A stretch of 64,000 nucleotides of DNA, taken from the NCBI GenBank assembly GCA_027574665.1, contig CM050648.1, forward strand, positions 134,416,175 through 134,480,174. Reading direction: 5' to 3'. Every line of letters starts with the position of its first letter. The first letter of the stretch is position 1. Shown here piece after piece: positions 19,900 to 33,829 of this stretch. The notes below the pieces were generated by a model. That model was not told the DNA's origin. It did not search any database and worked only from the letters and a program-made list of their open reading frames with translations. Made by a program: the position numbers and the translations under genes. This DNA comes from Rhynochetos jubatus. Its lineage: Eukaryota; Chordata; Aves; Eurypygiformes; Rhynochetidae.

Positions 19900-22480
19900 C
19901 CCCGGTCCTGGGAAGTGTTTCCCTCCAGCTCGGTTCCTTCGAGGATGCTGCTCCTGACTGCAGGCTGGTGCTTGCCACCCTCCCAGTTTTGGTTTTGCCT
20001 TCTCCCCAGGCACCTGGCTTTTGCTTCGGCGCCGGAGCTGCAGGTCAGTGCCACAATGGTAGATCGGTTGTTCCTCTCACCTCAGCCGACACTTTGAAAT
20101 GTAATTTAGGATGATCAGGCCACCTCGGCACTGGGTGGACCAGAGGTTTGATAGCACCTTAGTCAAGGGCCAGGGAGATGCAAAGCATTTACGGAGCAGC
20201 AAATGAAGTCTTTTCTGAGCCAACTGTTCCACCTGGACCCCACTACAAATTATTGTTTTCAATTACCACCTGTGTACTCCTTCCCATGCAACTTATTGAT
20301 GTAAAATTACAACAACACTGGTATAAATAAGTTATGCTGCGGTTGTAAAATGGAAGAAATTTTGTTGTAGCAATTATGTTCAGCAAGATGACAAAATAAA
20401 TTTCCAGTGCTGTGCTTGCAGTAACCTGGGGAATTTAAACCTCATAATTTCCATTCATTTCAGATAATTTGGAGTAATTTCTATATGTAATAACTTTGTA
20501 ATGAAAAACACAGCGGTACTGAAGTGATTTCAACTCTTTTTTTTTTTCCTATGGTATACATGGCACAAAATAAATAATAAAAATAATATTTCCTTTTTGT
20601 ATGTGTTCGGTAATTCTTTCAGCAAAATCATAAACTAATACCAGGACTAAATCTCTGTCCATGAAATGAAAAATAAATTGAGTTAAAGAAAGTGAAAAAG
20701 TATGAAAGGCCTTGGATGTTTTATTGTGACTTTATTAAATTGTATCATCTCTATGCTCTATGGTATCCCCAGGGGTTACTGTTCTGGGGAAGGGCAGAGA
20801 GCTAGATAGGTACATGTCCCTAGATCAAAAGCGGAGATGGTTGGAGGAAATTCATACGTGTGTTTAATTCAACCCTTTAATTTTTAAAATGGAAACTGGA
20901 AGTAATAATAAAAAAAAATATAAAAATGAGAGAAGTGTGGGATAGTGCAGGACAAAAGGCACAAGTTGCTTTGGGGCACTGATTTTCATTAGTGTATTTG
21001 ACGGTAAGTTGCTTAAGAGATTGTAAACATGTGTAATCACAGAATATGTTCCAATACAAGGGAATAGCATTTAATTAAAGATAAGAAAGAGTACTGTACA
21101 TCACTGAAAAGCTGTGTCTGTGTCCTACTTACCATCACAACACAAGGTTATTATTACACAATAAACAAGAAATCATGTGCTCTGCTTTGTGGAAAACACT
21201 GATTTCCTTGGGAAAAAATAATAATACAATAACAATAATATTATTTTTGCATTTATTTCTCCCTTGTGTCTCCAGGTGATTCATAAGGGTGGGTAACGAC
21301 TGGGATGTGCCTCCTTTTGCTCATCACTAGGAGAAGTAAAAGGTGTTCCTGTAACCTTGAAAGGTTACCCAGCCAAGCTGTGGGACAGAAGAAAAATGCA
21401 AGATTACAAAGGCTAAAGTATCCTTAACTGCTAAAAATCCATCTCCCAATAGCATCATTTTTTCCCACAATAGCAATATTAAAATGTCATGTTATTACTC
21501 AGTGTTAGGCTACTGAGCTGTAGAAGAAGAGGGTCGATTTGGGCAAGTTCCCCCAGTGCTGTATGTTGACTGTACTCGAGGCTTGCGCCTGTACCTGCAC
21601 ACCCTTGAATTCGGAGATGCCCAGTGCTGGCAGAGCCTCACTCCCTTTCTGGCTTCCCCAGGGTCCGTGCTGTAACCTAGGCTGCCCGAAGATAACATGA
21701 AATACAAGAGGACTGGAGATTTATGACAGCCCACAGGAAACAATGTTTGGGGATCATGCAACAACAGTGCAGGGATATCTAAAAGCCACAGTCCGCTCAA
21801 AGGGGAGGAAAAAAACCAGATAGTCTAGGAAAGGTTCTGGTTTTGAAAGGGACACATCAAACCACAGAAAAACTCATGCACAGATTCTCAGTTTGGGGCT
21901 TACCTGCTACCAAACCCAGCGGTCATTAAGTACCAGGTATCTCAAGGCCCTGTTGCCAATGTGATCAAGTCAGGATTTGCCATACAACAGCTTATACCCC
22001 AGGTCACCAGGATATATGGGATCCAGAGGCCATACTCCTGCAGATACTTTGGACAATTCAGATCTAGAAACACAAGAGGGAATGTAAGGGAGGTAAAAGT
22101 CAGCCACAGTGTAACAGCATGCAGCAGTTGGCACCAAGGTTTTAAAAATACACAGATTCCCATCCCCAACCTCCACACTAAAGAAATGGAAATGGAAACA
22201 AAGTTCTAAAAGCTGGAAGCAGGTAGAGGTCAACAGCAACATGAAATGGCAGGGAGCTGAAAAACTCTGATCCCTTCATCAAAAGCAACCTCAAAAGCAA
22301 GGACCAAAATAGAACCCACTTGTGGTCACAAAGTTGAGGGGCTACATTTGAATAGTGGCTCCTGTGTCTCTGTATCTTTGTGTAATGATGTTGCAGCTAC
22401 TGGGAAGAGGGAGCTGTGTGCTGCTGCTCAGAGCCTCCACACCAAAACCCAGGAATGGTTTTTGAAATCTATTTTTTAAA

Positions 22481-22520
22481 CATATATATATGCATATATA
22501 CATATATGCATGTATATTCT
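22481..22520. repeat. Alternating TA/TG-rich low-complexity tract
   Basis: Composed of ATATAT, TGCATATA and CATATATGCATG strings with a perfect 16-base palindrome centred on TGCA (22485-22500). It is simple sequence. Confidence 0.8.
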
Positions 22521-25500
22521 CATTCTACCTTTTGTGAATTTTCTGATCCCCCTTCAGAATTACAGGTAATTGCACTACCTTCAACGAAACTGCTCCAAAA
22601 TTTAATAGATGCTTTCCCAAACCTATTTTTTAAGAAAGCAAGTTAATGCCTATAAGCAAAGCAAACAATCATCTACCTAAGTACATACCTAAGTTCTTCT
22701 GAGTCAGGTTAAGACAAATCTTTCCAAACAGCAATGCCTTTGCGTACCAACCGCTGTTCAAAGCCTGACCCTTCCTGAGCCTCTCCTGCTAGGGAAGGTG
22801 TCTTATATTGAATCTTAGCTGGGACAGGGCACAAGTGGAATTTGTTTTACTGAATATATGAGGTTAGCCTCTAAACTGAGATTTAAAAAACCCCAACAAA
22901 CACTATCTTTTCTGTATTCAAATTTTAATTGAGACACTGAGCTCAAATTAGCTATCCAGCTTATCCCAGCAAATGTATACTGGGAGGGGGAAGGAGAGAT
23001 GAAGACAAAAGCAGGTGTCATTTGAAGCACAGTTCTGACCCCTCTTGCTTTTTATTCATGTTTTACAGAATCAGGGCCTTAGACCAAAGTACAGGCAAGG
23101 CCAGTTTGCCTCTAAGCACAGCGCTGAGCACACTACCAGCGTTTGCCATGCAAAGGAGCACATAGAATAAGAATAAAACAATGCCAATAAAATCCCCCTC
23201 ACCCCATGCGCAAATTAAATTCATGATGAGCAGGCCTGAGGGAGGGAAGCAGCAGTGGAGGCCTGGCATGCCATGTTAAACTGAATCTCCCTTCTGCCTA
23301 CTCCTCCACCTCTTTCTTTTCCTCCTCCTCGCCATGTGGCATCCTACTCTCCTGCTGCTTGCCTGCTACGCCTCTGCATCCCCTCCGTGAAGCACCGTAC
23401 GGGAGCAGTAGCAGCAGCAGGAGCACGCTGCCAGTCCCTGCCTAATCATCCCCCACCGTGCCGTCCAGGAAGACCTGCTCACCCCCTCAGCCTCCTGTCC
23501 CACCGACCATCACGCAGCTAATTGGGGGAAGTCAGGCGCCAGCACTGCAGCCAGGGCGCTCGGGAGCCTTCTGGACTCGCTGCGGTTGAGGACGCAAGGT
23601 CAGGCAGCTGATGGATATTCTCCCCTCCCAAAGACCCCAACAGACAGCCTCAACGAGGCACTTGGACCTATTACCCCCTCGAATCTGCTTGAGTATTTAA
23701 CTGTTCTGTGCCCTTTTTCAGGATGAAACCTCACAGACACGTTCTTCAGGCTTGATTTCACTGTGGTTAACCCCACGCTGGTCACTCATGGTGACAGCTG
23801 TTGCTTTATCACGCTCTCTCACGACCATGCTGCTCGAGCAGTTCTTGGTGCTAGTGGGTGAACTTCGCTGAACTTCTCCACACTTCCCTTCGGCTGCGGG
23901 GAAAGTGGGAGGAGGAGCCATGGGACTTGCAGGAGGGGAGGTGGAGTGCTCCGTACTGCAGCTATGGGTCAGGAACACTGGACATAACACTTTTACCACT
24001 GTGACAAAGCAAGAGATGCCTTATCTCTGAGCCGAAGTACAGCGTATCGGTTTGCTGCAGGTTCGACATTGTTCTGAGATCACCAAGACATGCAAATCAA
24101 TTTACAGTTTCAGCGTGATGCGTTCTGCTGGTACTATAAAGGATGTAAAATACAAATACAGTAAGACCACAGTGCCTAAAAGCATCTGTGTATGTCAGCT
24201 TTCCAAGACACAACCTGCACATACTCTCACCCCAGTATACACGCCTTCCTCGTGTTTGCAGAAAGGCATTCAAACACGTGCCGAGGGCTGGGTGTGCCTG
24301 TGGGCTCTGTGCAGGCAGCTTCTGCCGTAGGCAGCCGTGGTGGGCAAGCACCGCTATTCCCAGCGCAGGGCTGGACAGTCCTGCTGGAGAGGCACGGCTC
24401 ACCAACTCAGCCGCAGACCCTTCTGGACCCAAACTTGTGGAGGCGTGAGACCTCACTACATTAGCTTAGCAGTGGGTTGGGGATCTCTTCATTTTATGGC
24501 AGAAACCTGCCCTAGAAGCCATAGCCTTGCTACTGTTTCATTGCTGCCACCTTCAGATTTTATTAAGATTTGGGCTTTTTTTTTTTGTGTGAAAAAAGTT
24601 CATAGTTAAAAAAAGAGCTTTTTCCTACTGCAGAGGGGAAAGAAAAAATAATGAAATGTGCCAAAAGCCCAAACTGTGCCAACAAAAAGGCTCAGCCTTC
24701 CAGAAAAAAAAGGACACTTAACTAAACACAATACAAGGAACTGAAACAGCAAATGCTTCTTCAGTCACATGCAGAGTGCTCAGGCTTACCTCATGAATCC
24801 TGAGTGCCTGTGGTTACCATCTTGCTCTTCTTTATCAGCCTGGGCTTCGTGTGGTTTTCAGAGTGTGAACCCTGAAGCCATTCCCAGCTGGCCAGCAGCC
24901 ACCAAGAGTGAAACCTGTGGAGCTGGGGGATTTGGCTGACCAGCAATCATCTTCTGGGACACAGCAATTAAGAGCACAGTAATGAAGCTGCAGTAAAACC
25001 TGATGAGGCTTTTTTTTTTTTTCCCTCTTGCGAGGTCAAACTTCAGCCATGCTCCTGTCTCCTAGCAGGGAGAGTGGGTGAGCTTCGGTGTAGGAAAGCA
25101 GGTGGGAGGCCCCAGGCTGGCCTGGCACAGCCCAGCACTGACCTGGTTTTGGCTTCTCCAGCCGCTTGCTTTGCACAGTACTGTGCAGAAGTGTCTGCTG
25201 CTCCCTGACATGTGCTTGTATGCTGCTGGGTACCACTTGGATTTAATCATATGTCACCACAGGTGTATTCCCATATATTTGAAGTCTTAATTTTTCTGAT
25301 GAATATGGTGAAATGTTTGGATCCTGCAAAGACCCACATTTTGTGGCCATTTGGGACATTTGGTATTTAAATTGCATGCCTCTGGAACATGTGCAATTCA
25401 ACCCTTTCAACCTTCTGCCCATTGCTCTTGAGTACTTGGATTAGTTGGTTTGAAGGCTAGAGGCCACACACGTAATACAGGCAGCAGAATCTTACCCAGG

Positions 25501-26955
25501 CTCTTGAGCAACCAAACCCACACCTCCCACTGGAATTTTAGAAATCCACCCAGTCTTGACTTGAGGACAACACTGCAACAACCCTGAGTGAATTGTTTCA
25601 ATAACGTATGGCTTCCCCTATTAAAAAGCCAATGCACCTTATCGCCAACCCGAATTTGTTCAGCTTCAGTTTCCAACTGACTGATCCCACCAACTGGTCT
25701 GTGCTAGGACAGAGAACTGAATCTTTTCCTCAATACCGGTCATTCCCAATTTCTGGTCCCAAAATTTCTGAACTTCCTCACCAATAAATCAGTTGTAGAC
25801 CCTCAATAAAAGGCAAAATCACCTCCTTACCTCTTTTCTAAACTTTTTCCAGCACACATAAAATTACACAAGACTTTGCTTACAGTGCTGAAAGGAAACA
25901 GAACTAGTGTTCTCACCTCATTTGCAGTACCAAAGTCACCAGAATAGATTTATTGTGCATAACAGACCTAGAGAGCTTGTTGTATTTATTTAAATGGACC
26001 AGTGAAGGAAGGACATTCAAACCCCATTTTAGAACCAGAGCTGTGCTATAACCAGTCTGTATCAAAGGCAGATTTACCAAGGAGGATAGAAGGGCTCAAG
26101 CCTCATCCTCCCTAATTAGCTCTAATCAGTGAGAGATATTCGTGCCACAGGCTAAGGGAATTGCCACATCACTGCAGAGCCCCTCTATCCTTATCACTCC
26201 TGTCTCGCATCTCGGTGTTTTGCTGTATTTACCTTTGTCCTCCCTCTCCTTTGGTTATTATCTGCACTTTGCTTCAAACCAGAGGATGTCCAGTATTTTT
26301 CTGTTTCTGTTGAAACAGATTATCAATCAGAATCTTCCACCCTCTGAAAGCTCCATCGAGGTATCAATTACATTTTTAAGGGGCACATATACCTTTCAAA
26401 ATCCTGCTGGCCAGAGCATGAGGCTGGGACGCATGAGAGGCAGGTGCACTTGGTAACAACCACTATCAGCATCAGCAGCCAGCTTAACAAACTCTTTTTT
26501 TTCCCCGCTTAGATTCTAGCTTATAGAGCAGAATGAAGTGACGGTCCTGAGTACACAAGGAACTGATTTGTGCTTCACAAGCACTTTCTGAAAGGGATCG
26601 TCTTCTTGGATCTTGCTTGTACCTTGCCATCACAAAGAATCCGCAATTCCCCATTGGAGAATATTGTGAAGCCTAACTTTCAAAGAGAATTAAATACTGT
26701 ATTTCTGTCTACAGTTGTTGCACAGATGTCTTATCTCAAGTTGTGCTTCAAAAATTGTATTTACAAAAGAAATATGTGTTTAAATATATGTTTTATGCTT
26801 TACCTACTATGCATTGGAATAAAAAAGCAGATGTTCAACGAGGCTGTGTTTTAAAGCTAGTTCATCTGTGCTGTCTTATACCTGTTGGAGAGAATGTCCA
26901 GCTTAAGGTCTCTGCCTATTCCTATCCTGTTATTTCTCAACGATCCTTACACAGT

Positions 26956-27009
26956 CTTTAACACAGGTCAGCTAAGCTATTTTGGTAGTGAGAGGCAAAC
27001 TTCACACAG
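26956..27009 (+). other. Weak candidate exon
   Basis: CTTCACACAG/GTAAGGTTT at 27009/27010 is a strong donor, and CCTTACACAG or TTAACACAG just upstream are possible acceptors, giving a 40-55 base exon. It has no coding signal and no partner exon, so chance is the likeliest explanation. Confidence 0.1.
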
Positions 27010-30000
27010 GTAAGGTTTTGTTACTCATTTTCATTAAAAAGAGGACAGAGCTGATCTCTGAAATTTCAGCTGTCAGGAAGTGATGATTATTGTGTAAGTT
27101 ATCTTTCTTTTATTGATAATTCTAGCATGTCAGTTACTTTGAAATATATAGATACCTGCTTAGGAAGTGTCAGATATTTATACATCCTGATGCCAAACAA
27201 AGAGGCAGTTGGTCCCACTGTGATTGCACTTGAGCTCATGTAGATGGAATTGCTTCAGCTGCAGGATGGCACCACTGGTTTTAGAATTCGACCCCAAAGT
27301 CTGCAAGGAGATGTGTGAAAGCATGTGGCCATGTGCCAGGCTCTTGGAACAGTAGGCTTACCACAAATTTAGCCATCTCTTAAAAATACAAGCTGAAGAA
27401 ATAATTTTTGTTGATTATATAAATTAGGAGCGTAGGATCTATTGTAAAGTTGTAAGTTCTGATGATCCGTCTCTGCCTGGTACCTTGAGTAGGCATTCAG
27501 ACATGTCCAGAAATGGGTGCCCACAGCTTCCAGGTCAGGATAGAATATTTTATCCCCCCTTTACCCTTTATACACGGTGTACAGGAACATACACTCAGGA
27601 GGTCTCTGATCAGAATGCAGACAGTGTCTGGGTCAGATTCACTGGGATATGTTATCTTTTCTGACGTGGCAGAGGGAGCAGAGCTGTGCCCTTTAGTCCT
27701 GTTTGAATCCTGGACGTGGCCCACAGAGATTGTCTGTCTCCTCGTACAAGCGGAGGGTACCGAGGGTTTGTACTGTGACCAGAGGAAGGCCACTGCCCCG
27801 GTGCTCTGCCCTGGGTGGTGATCTTGAATGTCAACTGTTATAAACTCTGAGCGATAACATCTCTTGTTTCATGGATTTATTATCAACAGCCTGCATTGCC
27901 CATTGACCTCAAGGTGGTTTTATTGTACATCACCATGATGTGGTCACATTTCTCCAGGTTAGAATTGCTGCTTATCGCTCCTTTCAGCAGCTGTGTGACC
28001 CAGCTGGCTCTGACCTGGCTGTCCATGTAAAGGCAGACGTGGGCCCCGAAGGCCGGTGGCCGTGCTTCCCCGAGTGTGCAGACCCCCAGGGTCCCTCCTG
28101 CTGCTGAAGCCACGCTATGGGTATCTGAACGGCATTCTGCCTTTCAGTTCCCCAGGGAGTTGCAGGATTGAGGCAAACATTTTGTTTCTCCGCCTCTCTT
28201 GCATCTTTGCCCTTGCCAGGCATTTTTCTTTCAGCCTTCCTTCTTGTTTTGCTACAGAGCCCCCACACTGGCCCCTGCTGCCTGTGTTAGTGGTAGGCTG
28301 TTCCCTCCCGCTCGCTGCCTTCCTTTGCTGTATTAGTTTGACCTTTTCCTGGGATAGCTAGCTGTTCCCTTGCTATCTGGAGGTGTTTCTCTGGGGCTAG
28401 ATCTCCTCTTTTTATACTTTTCTATAAGAGGAACTCATGTGTCCTACAGATGATCTTGGCTGCATTTAGGGAGTGTTTAACATCTTAAGAGCTACAGCCT
28501 TTGCAGCTCCGCAAGGCGGGTGTCTATCTCAGCTCCTGCTTCTTGGGGTGGGGTAAAAGATGCAGTATTTCTCCAGAGTCTCATTCTGTCTGTGGGGTCA
28601 TGATTCTAATCAAACACCTTTATCAGCTATTCCAGTGTTTCAGGCATTATTCCTGGCAACAGCATCTCACTTGCTTCTTGTCCTTTAATTCCCAGTGAGA
28701 CAGTAAAAATCTTTACCTTCATTTTCTCATCTTTATCTCTCATGGTCAGCTCTGCATACAGACTTGGTTCTGGCTTCCCTGCTACTACATGGTGGGTTTT
28801 TTGTCTCCCTTCATGTTAACTTGTTTGCTTTCTAGCTGCTGCTCTATAAACTTGTTCTTCCGTGCTTGCTATGGGTTCACTACCCGAGTTCATGTACCAC
28901 ATGCTGTGTGATCCCACGAGCAGACTAATGCTTCTAGGTGTGTCTCTCTATTAAGACAATTTCATTGTTTATGCTGATATGCCACAGACACTGGCTTCCT
29001 GGTGCTGATAAACTCTTTTATCCTGCAACTTGTGTCTCCCTGTCATGTTCCCAGGAGGTGGCTGGAAGTGTCCAGCATGGGATCATCAGTCACAGTACCC
29101 TGAGCTGCTGCCTGAGTGGTGAGGACATGCAGGGACAGCGACTCCTTTCCTCTTTTATTCTCTTCTTAAAAACATTAAGGGGTCAACATCTTGGCCAGAC
29201 AGCAGGATAGAACTGGCCAGACATGATGGGTCTGCGCAGATGCAACGGGCAGGGCTTGTGCAGTCACACACGCACACATTTGCAGGGTTCGAACGCTGTC
29301 ATACCGGGAGAGAAACAGGCACTTTGTGGTGCAATTCATCTCAGCCTAAAATGCATCCAAAGAATTAGTCCCCCAAAACCACTTGTTTCCCTCCTTCCTT
29401 CCTTCATCAAAGGAGCAGAGTAACTCCAGAATGGCGATACCATAAGGTGAGAGTATTTGGGAAAGAAGGAAGCTTAGAGAAATGACCCAGGAAAGAATAT
29501 TGATTTTGCTCTGTTTTGCTGGGAGAAGGAGGATAATAATTCCTTGTTCTTTTATACTTAAAAATGAAGGAAACTCTGCTGTTTGCTGGAAATATTCAGG
29601 GTCCAACTCTTCTCTGCTGCAGCCTTTGATGTAGTTGCTGCTTTCCTTTACTCAGTGCAGCTATCCCAGTACAAGACCAGCAACATAATAGAGAACCAGG
29701 CCATGTATTTTTTTAAAAATACATGAAAAAAATAGATGAATGAAAAGCCCCGCTCTCCTGGTGTTAATGGAAGGCTTCTTTGTATTTACTACTGTGGAGA
29801 AAATTTGTCCAAGAGCAATTCAATCAAATGTAAATATTGCCCCCTACTAGTACTGCCAAGATCAATGAGAAGCTGGATTATCTGCCTCATAAGTGCTACC
29901 ATTTACATTAGATCAATGCTGGGGTTGGTTACATGTATGTACCTGATTTTCCAGTACTTTTCTTTTAGGATTTTTTTTTTTTTAATTTCCTCTCAGTGAA

Positions 30001-33000
30001 TGCAATGCTGATGAAAGATGTGGGGTTGAGATTTCTGGAAACTGAAGTCACCTGGTTATCAGCAGAGCAGCCTCAGGTGTGGCACCAGCTGGTCCCTGGG
30101 GTGTTTCCAGGAGACACCCCACAGGTAGCTCCGGTTCGATGCTCTCTGGGCTATTGGTCAGTATGATAAAGACACATATGAGTGACAACTGCAGGACATG
30201 TCTGTACTCCCCTGGTTTCCTCACTCAGGTTAACAGGCTGCAGAGCTCATTCCTCACCTTCATGTAAGCTTAGGTCTTTATTGCTATGTTCTTTGGCGAA
30301 CCACATAAAGAAGTAGAAATTCATTTTCATTGCATACTCACACATTTTTATTCAATTTCCCCAAACATTTATAGAGGAAATGTTTTTGTTTCCTCCTTCC
30401 AAGACGGTTCCCAGAAAGTGAATGTCTTGCAGTATCTACCAAGAAAATTTCACCCTGATCCAGAAAAGCAATTAAGCACGTACTTAAAATTATAAGCTAT
30501 CCCACTGACTGAAGCACTCTGCCAGAACCAGTACATCTTTCTCCAGTCCTGACTTTTCACTCTCTGATTATACCAAAGTAAGAGAAAACAAGGCAGTGAC
30601 ACAGGGTGGGCTTACACCACACGTGCACAAGCATCATCCCACACCACCAGTCCCAGAAGCAGCTAGTTGGGCCCTGGAAGCACATTTGTGTTTTATGTTA
30701 CTTCCAGGTCCACTCTCACATCCACTTAGCACTGACTCCTCTGGCCTCCATCTGGACCCAGTGAGCTTTGCCCAAGCACCCCTGGATGGCACAGACCCCA
30801 TCCACGTGCCCACAAGCTCCCTACAACATCAGGACTTTCCGTGGGTGGGGTTCCTACAGATAGACCAGAGGGAGATCGGCACCAATTCTTTAGGAAAATT
30901 CCCCTGAGATGGGGTCCCTGCAGGTTTGGCTTGGCCGCAGCAACGTTTTCAAGCAGCTTGGGACAGAGGCAGCCATGCCAAAGCTTTACAGGAAATCTGC
31001 ACTACGTGGAGCAAAAATGGTTCAGGACACCCTGAGGAGCCTTAAAGCAATATGACATTTTGTCAAATTTAATCCAATTCCACATATTTTGCCAACGCTT
31101 TCCAAACTTCGTTGTCCTACGAATTTGGCAACTTTTCCTTGTCTACCCTTACAAAACAGGATCAGCTTTCAAAGAGAAATGTGCCCAAGCAAAATCTGCA
31201 TCTTCCTTGCCAGCAATTATGGGAACATTTTCCATCTCCTTTGCCTTTCTGTCAGAGCCTTCTCCCTCCCTTTCGGAATAGCCTTTATAGGACGTTCAGT
31301 CCTTCACCCTGATGTCCTCCAGACAGACTTACTATCTAAGGAATTTGTTGAGCTTTCCCTCTCGAAAGCTGAATCCTCTTCAAGAAAATGAACACGTTTT
31401 GAGAAATGAGGTTTTTACTCATTGCTCAGACAAAATATCCATCTTCCATAACAGTGATGAAAAGGTGGTATCTCTGATGAGGGTAAAAGAAACAAATAAC
31501 CTTCACGCAGTCCAGTAATAATGGAAGAACCAGTGGGGTATACACATGCACCCTCACAGGTGCATTCGTACCTTGCCATATGCTGGACAGGACCTGAAGT
31601 GCCAAGTTGTGTTGCCTGAAAGTGCTGAGAATTAAAGGAAATTTTCCTTTGGCTCATCTTGTCTGAGTGTTTGTCCTGAGAATCAGAGAACTAGGACCAC
31701 TGTTGTCACAGTATAGCAGCAACTCTGAAGACTCAGTGAGCCAATACTCTTGTGATAGTTTGTATTTTTAGTGCTTTTCCTTGCAGAGGGTTTTTTTTTC
31801 TTTTTAAATCCCATCGGTGAAGGGATTAGGTGGGGTGAGGGGAGAGATAACTATCCAAGAAAGTAAGAATATACATCTGTGAGTCATCACTTGTCTTAAC
31901 AGACCAGTCCTGAGAGCAGAGTGCTATAGAAATGTCTATTTTAGTCCAATAGAAAAAAAAAAAGTTTGGAGAAGTGAACATTTCTGCACAGATTGTCACT
32001 ACTTTGTGAATACTCACTGAAAAAGCCATGAATCTGGTACAGCTCTACAGCAGACAACTTTGGAGGAAAGCTTATTCTCCGGCCGTGAATTATGCACAGA
32101 TAATTATACTGTTCTTTTTTGGCAGCCCACTCTGTGGTTCCCATCTTGGCACATCATCTTCTGTTCCAAGTGGTACACCCATTAGCTCAAGCCTGAGAGC
32201 CCTTCCCCGGGTCACACGCACAACACCCTCTGAAGGAGTGGAACCATGATGACAATTTGTCAGATATGATAACTAACAAATTAGTGCCTCACGTCGCCGT
32301 CAACGTTTGGGGTTTCTGATACAGTGCATGTAGAGCTATTCATTAGGCATGTTTGACAGAGGGTGGGAGTGGAGAGGTTGTTTTGTCTTCCTTCACTTTT
32401 AATTCTGACAATTGCAAATACGCTGCAGGCTTCTCAGCTCAAACGTTCATTGCACTATCCTGGCTAAATCCTAGTGAGGAGAAGAAATGAGCTCTCTTGG
32501 GTGACCACTCCAGTGTGTAGGAGTGAAGCATCCTTTTCATATTCTGTCAGCGCTACAGTAAAAGCAAAAATCTTTCAAAACATCCTTCATGTATATATTC
32601 AGATTCCTCATACTTTTATTCTACTTTAGGAACATAAGATCATTGGAGACGTCCTAGTTGTAACAAGTATTGTGGAAATACATTGTCAAAGCCTTTTAAA
32701 ATGCTCTCTTAGATACCTCATCTTAAGATGCAGCCGAGCTTTCAGCAGCTGTGAGGTACAGTAGTTAGCTACAGCTGCTACAATTTGTTGCAGCTCAGCC
32801 TCCCAGAATAATTCCTGTCAATGAATCATTATGGATTAGGCCATACTTAAAAGGTTAATTTATATACAACTGCTGGAGCTTGTATTGACCCTTCTTACAC
32901 TGGTCTAAGGCGCTGAATGTTTTATTGCCTCTCTGGATAAACAAAAGTCACAGATAGCTGCGTATCCTTGACAAGATGTTCTTAACTCTTTCAGCGATGG

Positions 33001-33700
33001 GCAGCCTTTCGGAGATGGCTCTGCCCGTGAGGATGCCAGGAACAGTGCATCTGGGGACACATCAACATCTCCTCTTTGGGGTTTCTGCTCTGCTTGCAAA
33101 GGCCGGCCCGTTACACCACAGGAGTGCCAAACTGGACTTTGTCGTTTTGCATCCCTGATCAAAACATCAGAAAGGAAAGGTGTGCAAGAAGGGCTAAAAG
33201 CTTTCATTAGAAGAAATTACGTGATTTAAGGAACATGCTTGTTTGTTTCTTTTGCTTCTGCTTGTAGGAAGGAGTTGTGTGCCTGTGAGGTTGTCCATTG
33301 CTTTCCAAGTATATCACCTTTCTAATAAAAGTATGACTCATCCTTATAAACCTCATGTCACCTGATGCATATTTAGCCACAGCACAGGTAGGTGATAGAG
33401 CCTTAAGTGTTATCTGTGAATAAAGTTAACCATATGTCCTGGCCATTTCTCCACGCCCTAGCCAGAAGACATGTAGTGTTTCGGTACCCAGGGTATGCTT
33501 TAATCTCCAAGCATACATGGTGCTAGTATGGCATGGAAAACCAGTAAAAACATACACTGCAATAAAAGCTCGACAGTGGTTTAAATGTCTACATTTGCTC
33601 TGTGCAGTAGAGATTGTGTCTGCAATCCTTCATGGCCCGGCCATATGTTACGGGAACACAGGCTGATCTCAGCCATCTTCTCTGCGTCAGCTGCTGCAGC
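27010..33700. other. Gene-desert stretch
   Basis: No exon or transposon is supported. Short open frames on both strands show no domain and no clustering. The segment at about 32580-32870 looks enhancer-like. Elsewhere I see only unique-looking sequence with occasional T or A runs. Confidence 0.4.
32700..32870. promoter_or_regulatory. Candidate enhancer with paired CAGCTG E-boxes
   Basis: CAGCTG E-boxes lie at 32746-32751 and 32772-32777, 26 bases apart (start to start), followed by TGTCAATGAATCATTATGGATTA, a cluster of homeodomain-type cores, and by TTAATTTATAT. CAGCTG is the class bound by many neural and muscle bHLH proteins. No conservation data are available. Confidence 0.3.
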
Positions 33701-33724
33701 ACTTCAACCTGACCCTCCCTGCAG

Positions 33725-33825
33725 AAATGCCTGTCGGTATGGTGGCCAGGACCTTCACCGTGGCCAGGACCTCCACCACGACCAGGACCTCCGCCATCCT
33801 GACACCATTGCGACAGAAAAATCAG
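33725..33825 (+). other. Candidate exon containing three 18-base repeats
   Basis: A good acceptor (TGACCCTCCCTGCAG) and a good donor (AAATCAG/GTGAGAG) bracket 101 bases. Three 18-base units beginning CCAGGACCT fill 33746-33799. Two plus frames and a minus frame are open over the units, as expected for repeats whose length is a multiple of three. No protein family is recognised. Confidence 0.2.
33746..33799. repeat. Tandem repeat, three 18-base units
   Basis: Units start at 33746, 33764 and 33782. All begin CCAGGACCT and differ in the last nine bases. Confidence 0.9.
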
Positions 33826-33829
33826 GTGA

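Larger units (their letters stand above)
18850..26950. other. Gene-desert stretch
   Basis: No coding exon is supported. The stretch holds a perfect Z-prone palindrome at 19876-19899, an AT-rich alternating segment at about 22481-22520 with a 16-base palindrome (22485-22500), and isolated minus-strand donor-like motifs (21133, 21904 and 24790) without matching acceptors. The segment 20270-20480 is AT-rich and could be conserved. No interspersed repeat could be recognised by eye. Confidence 0.45.
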
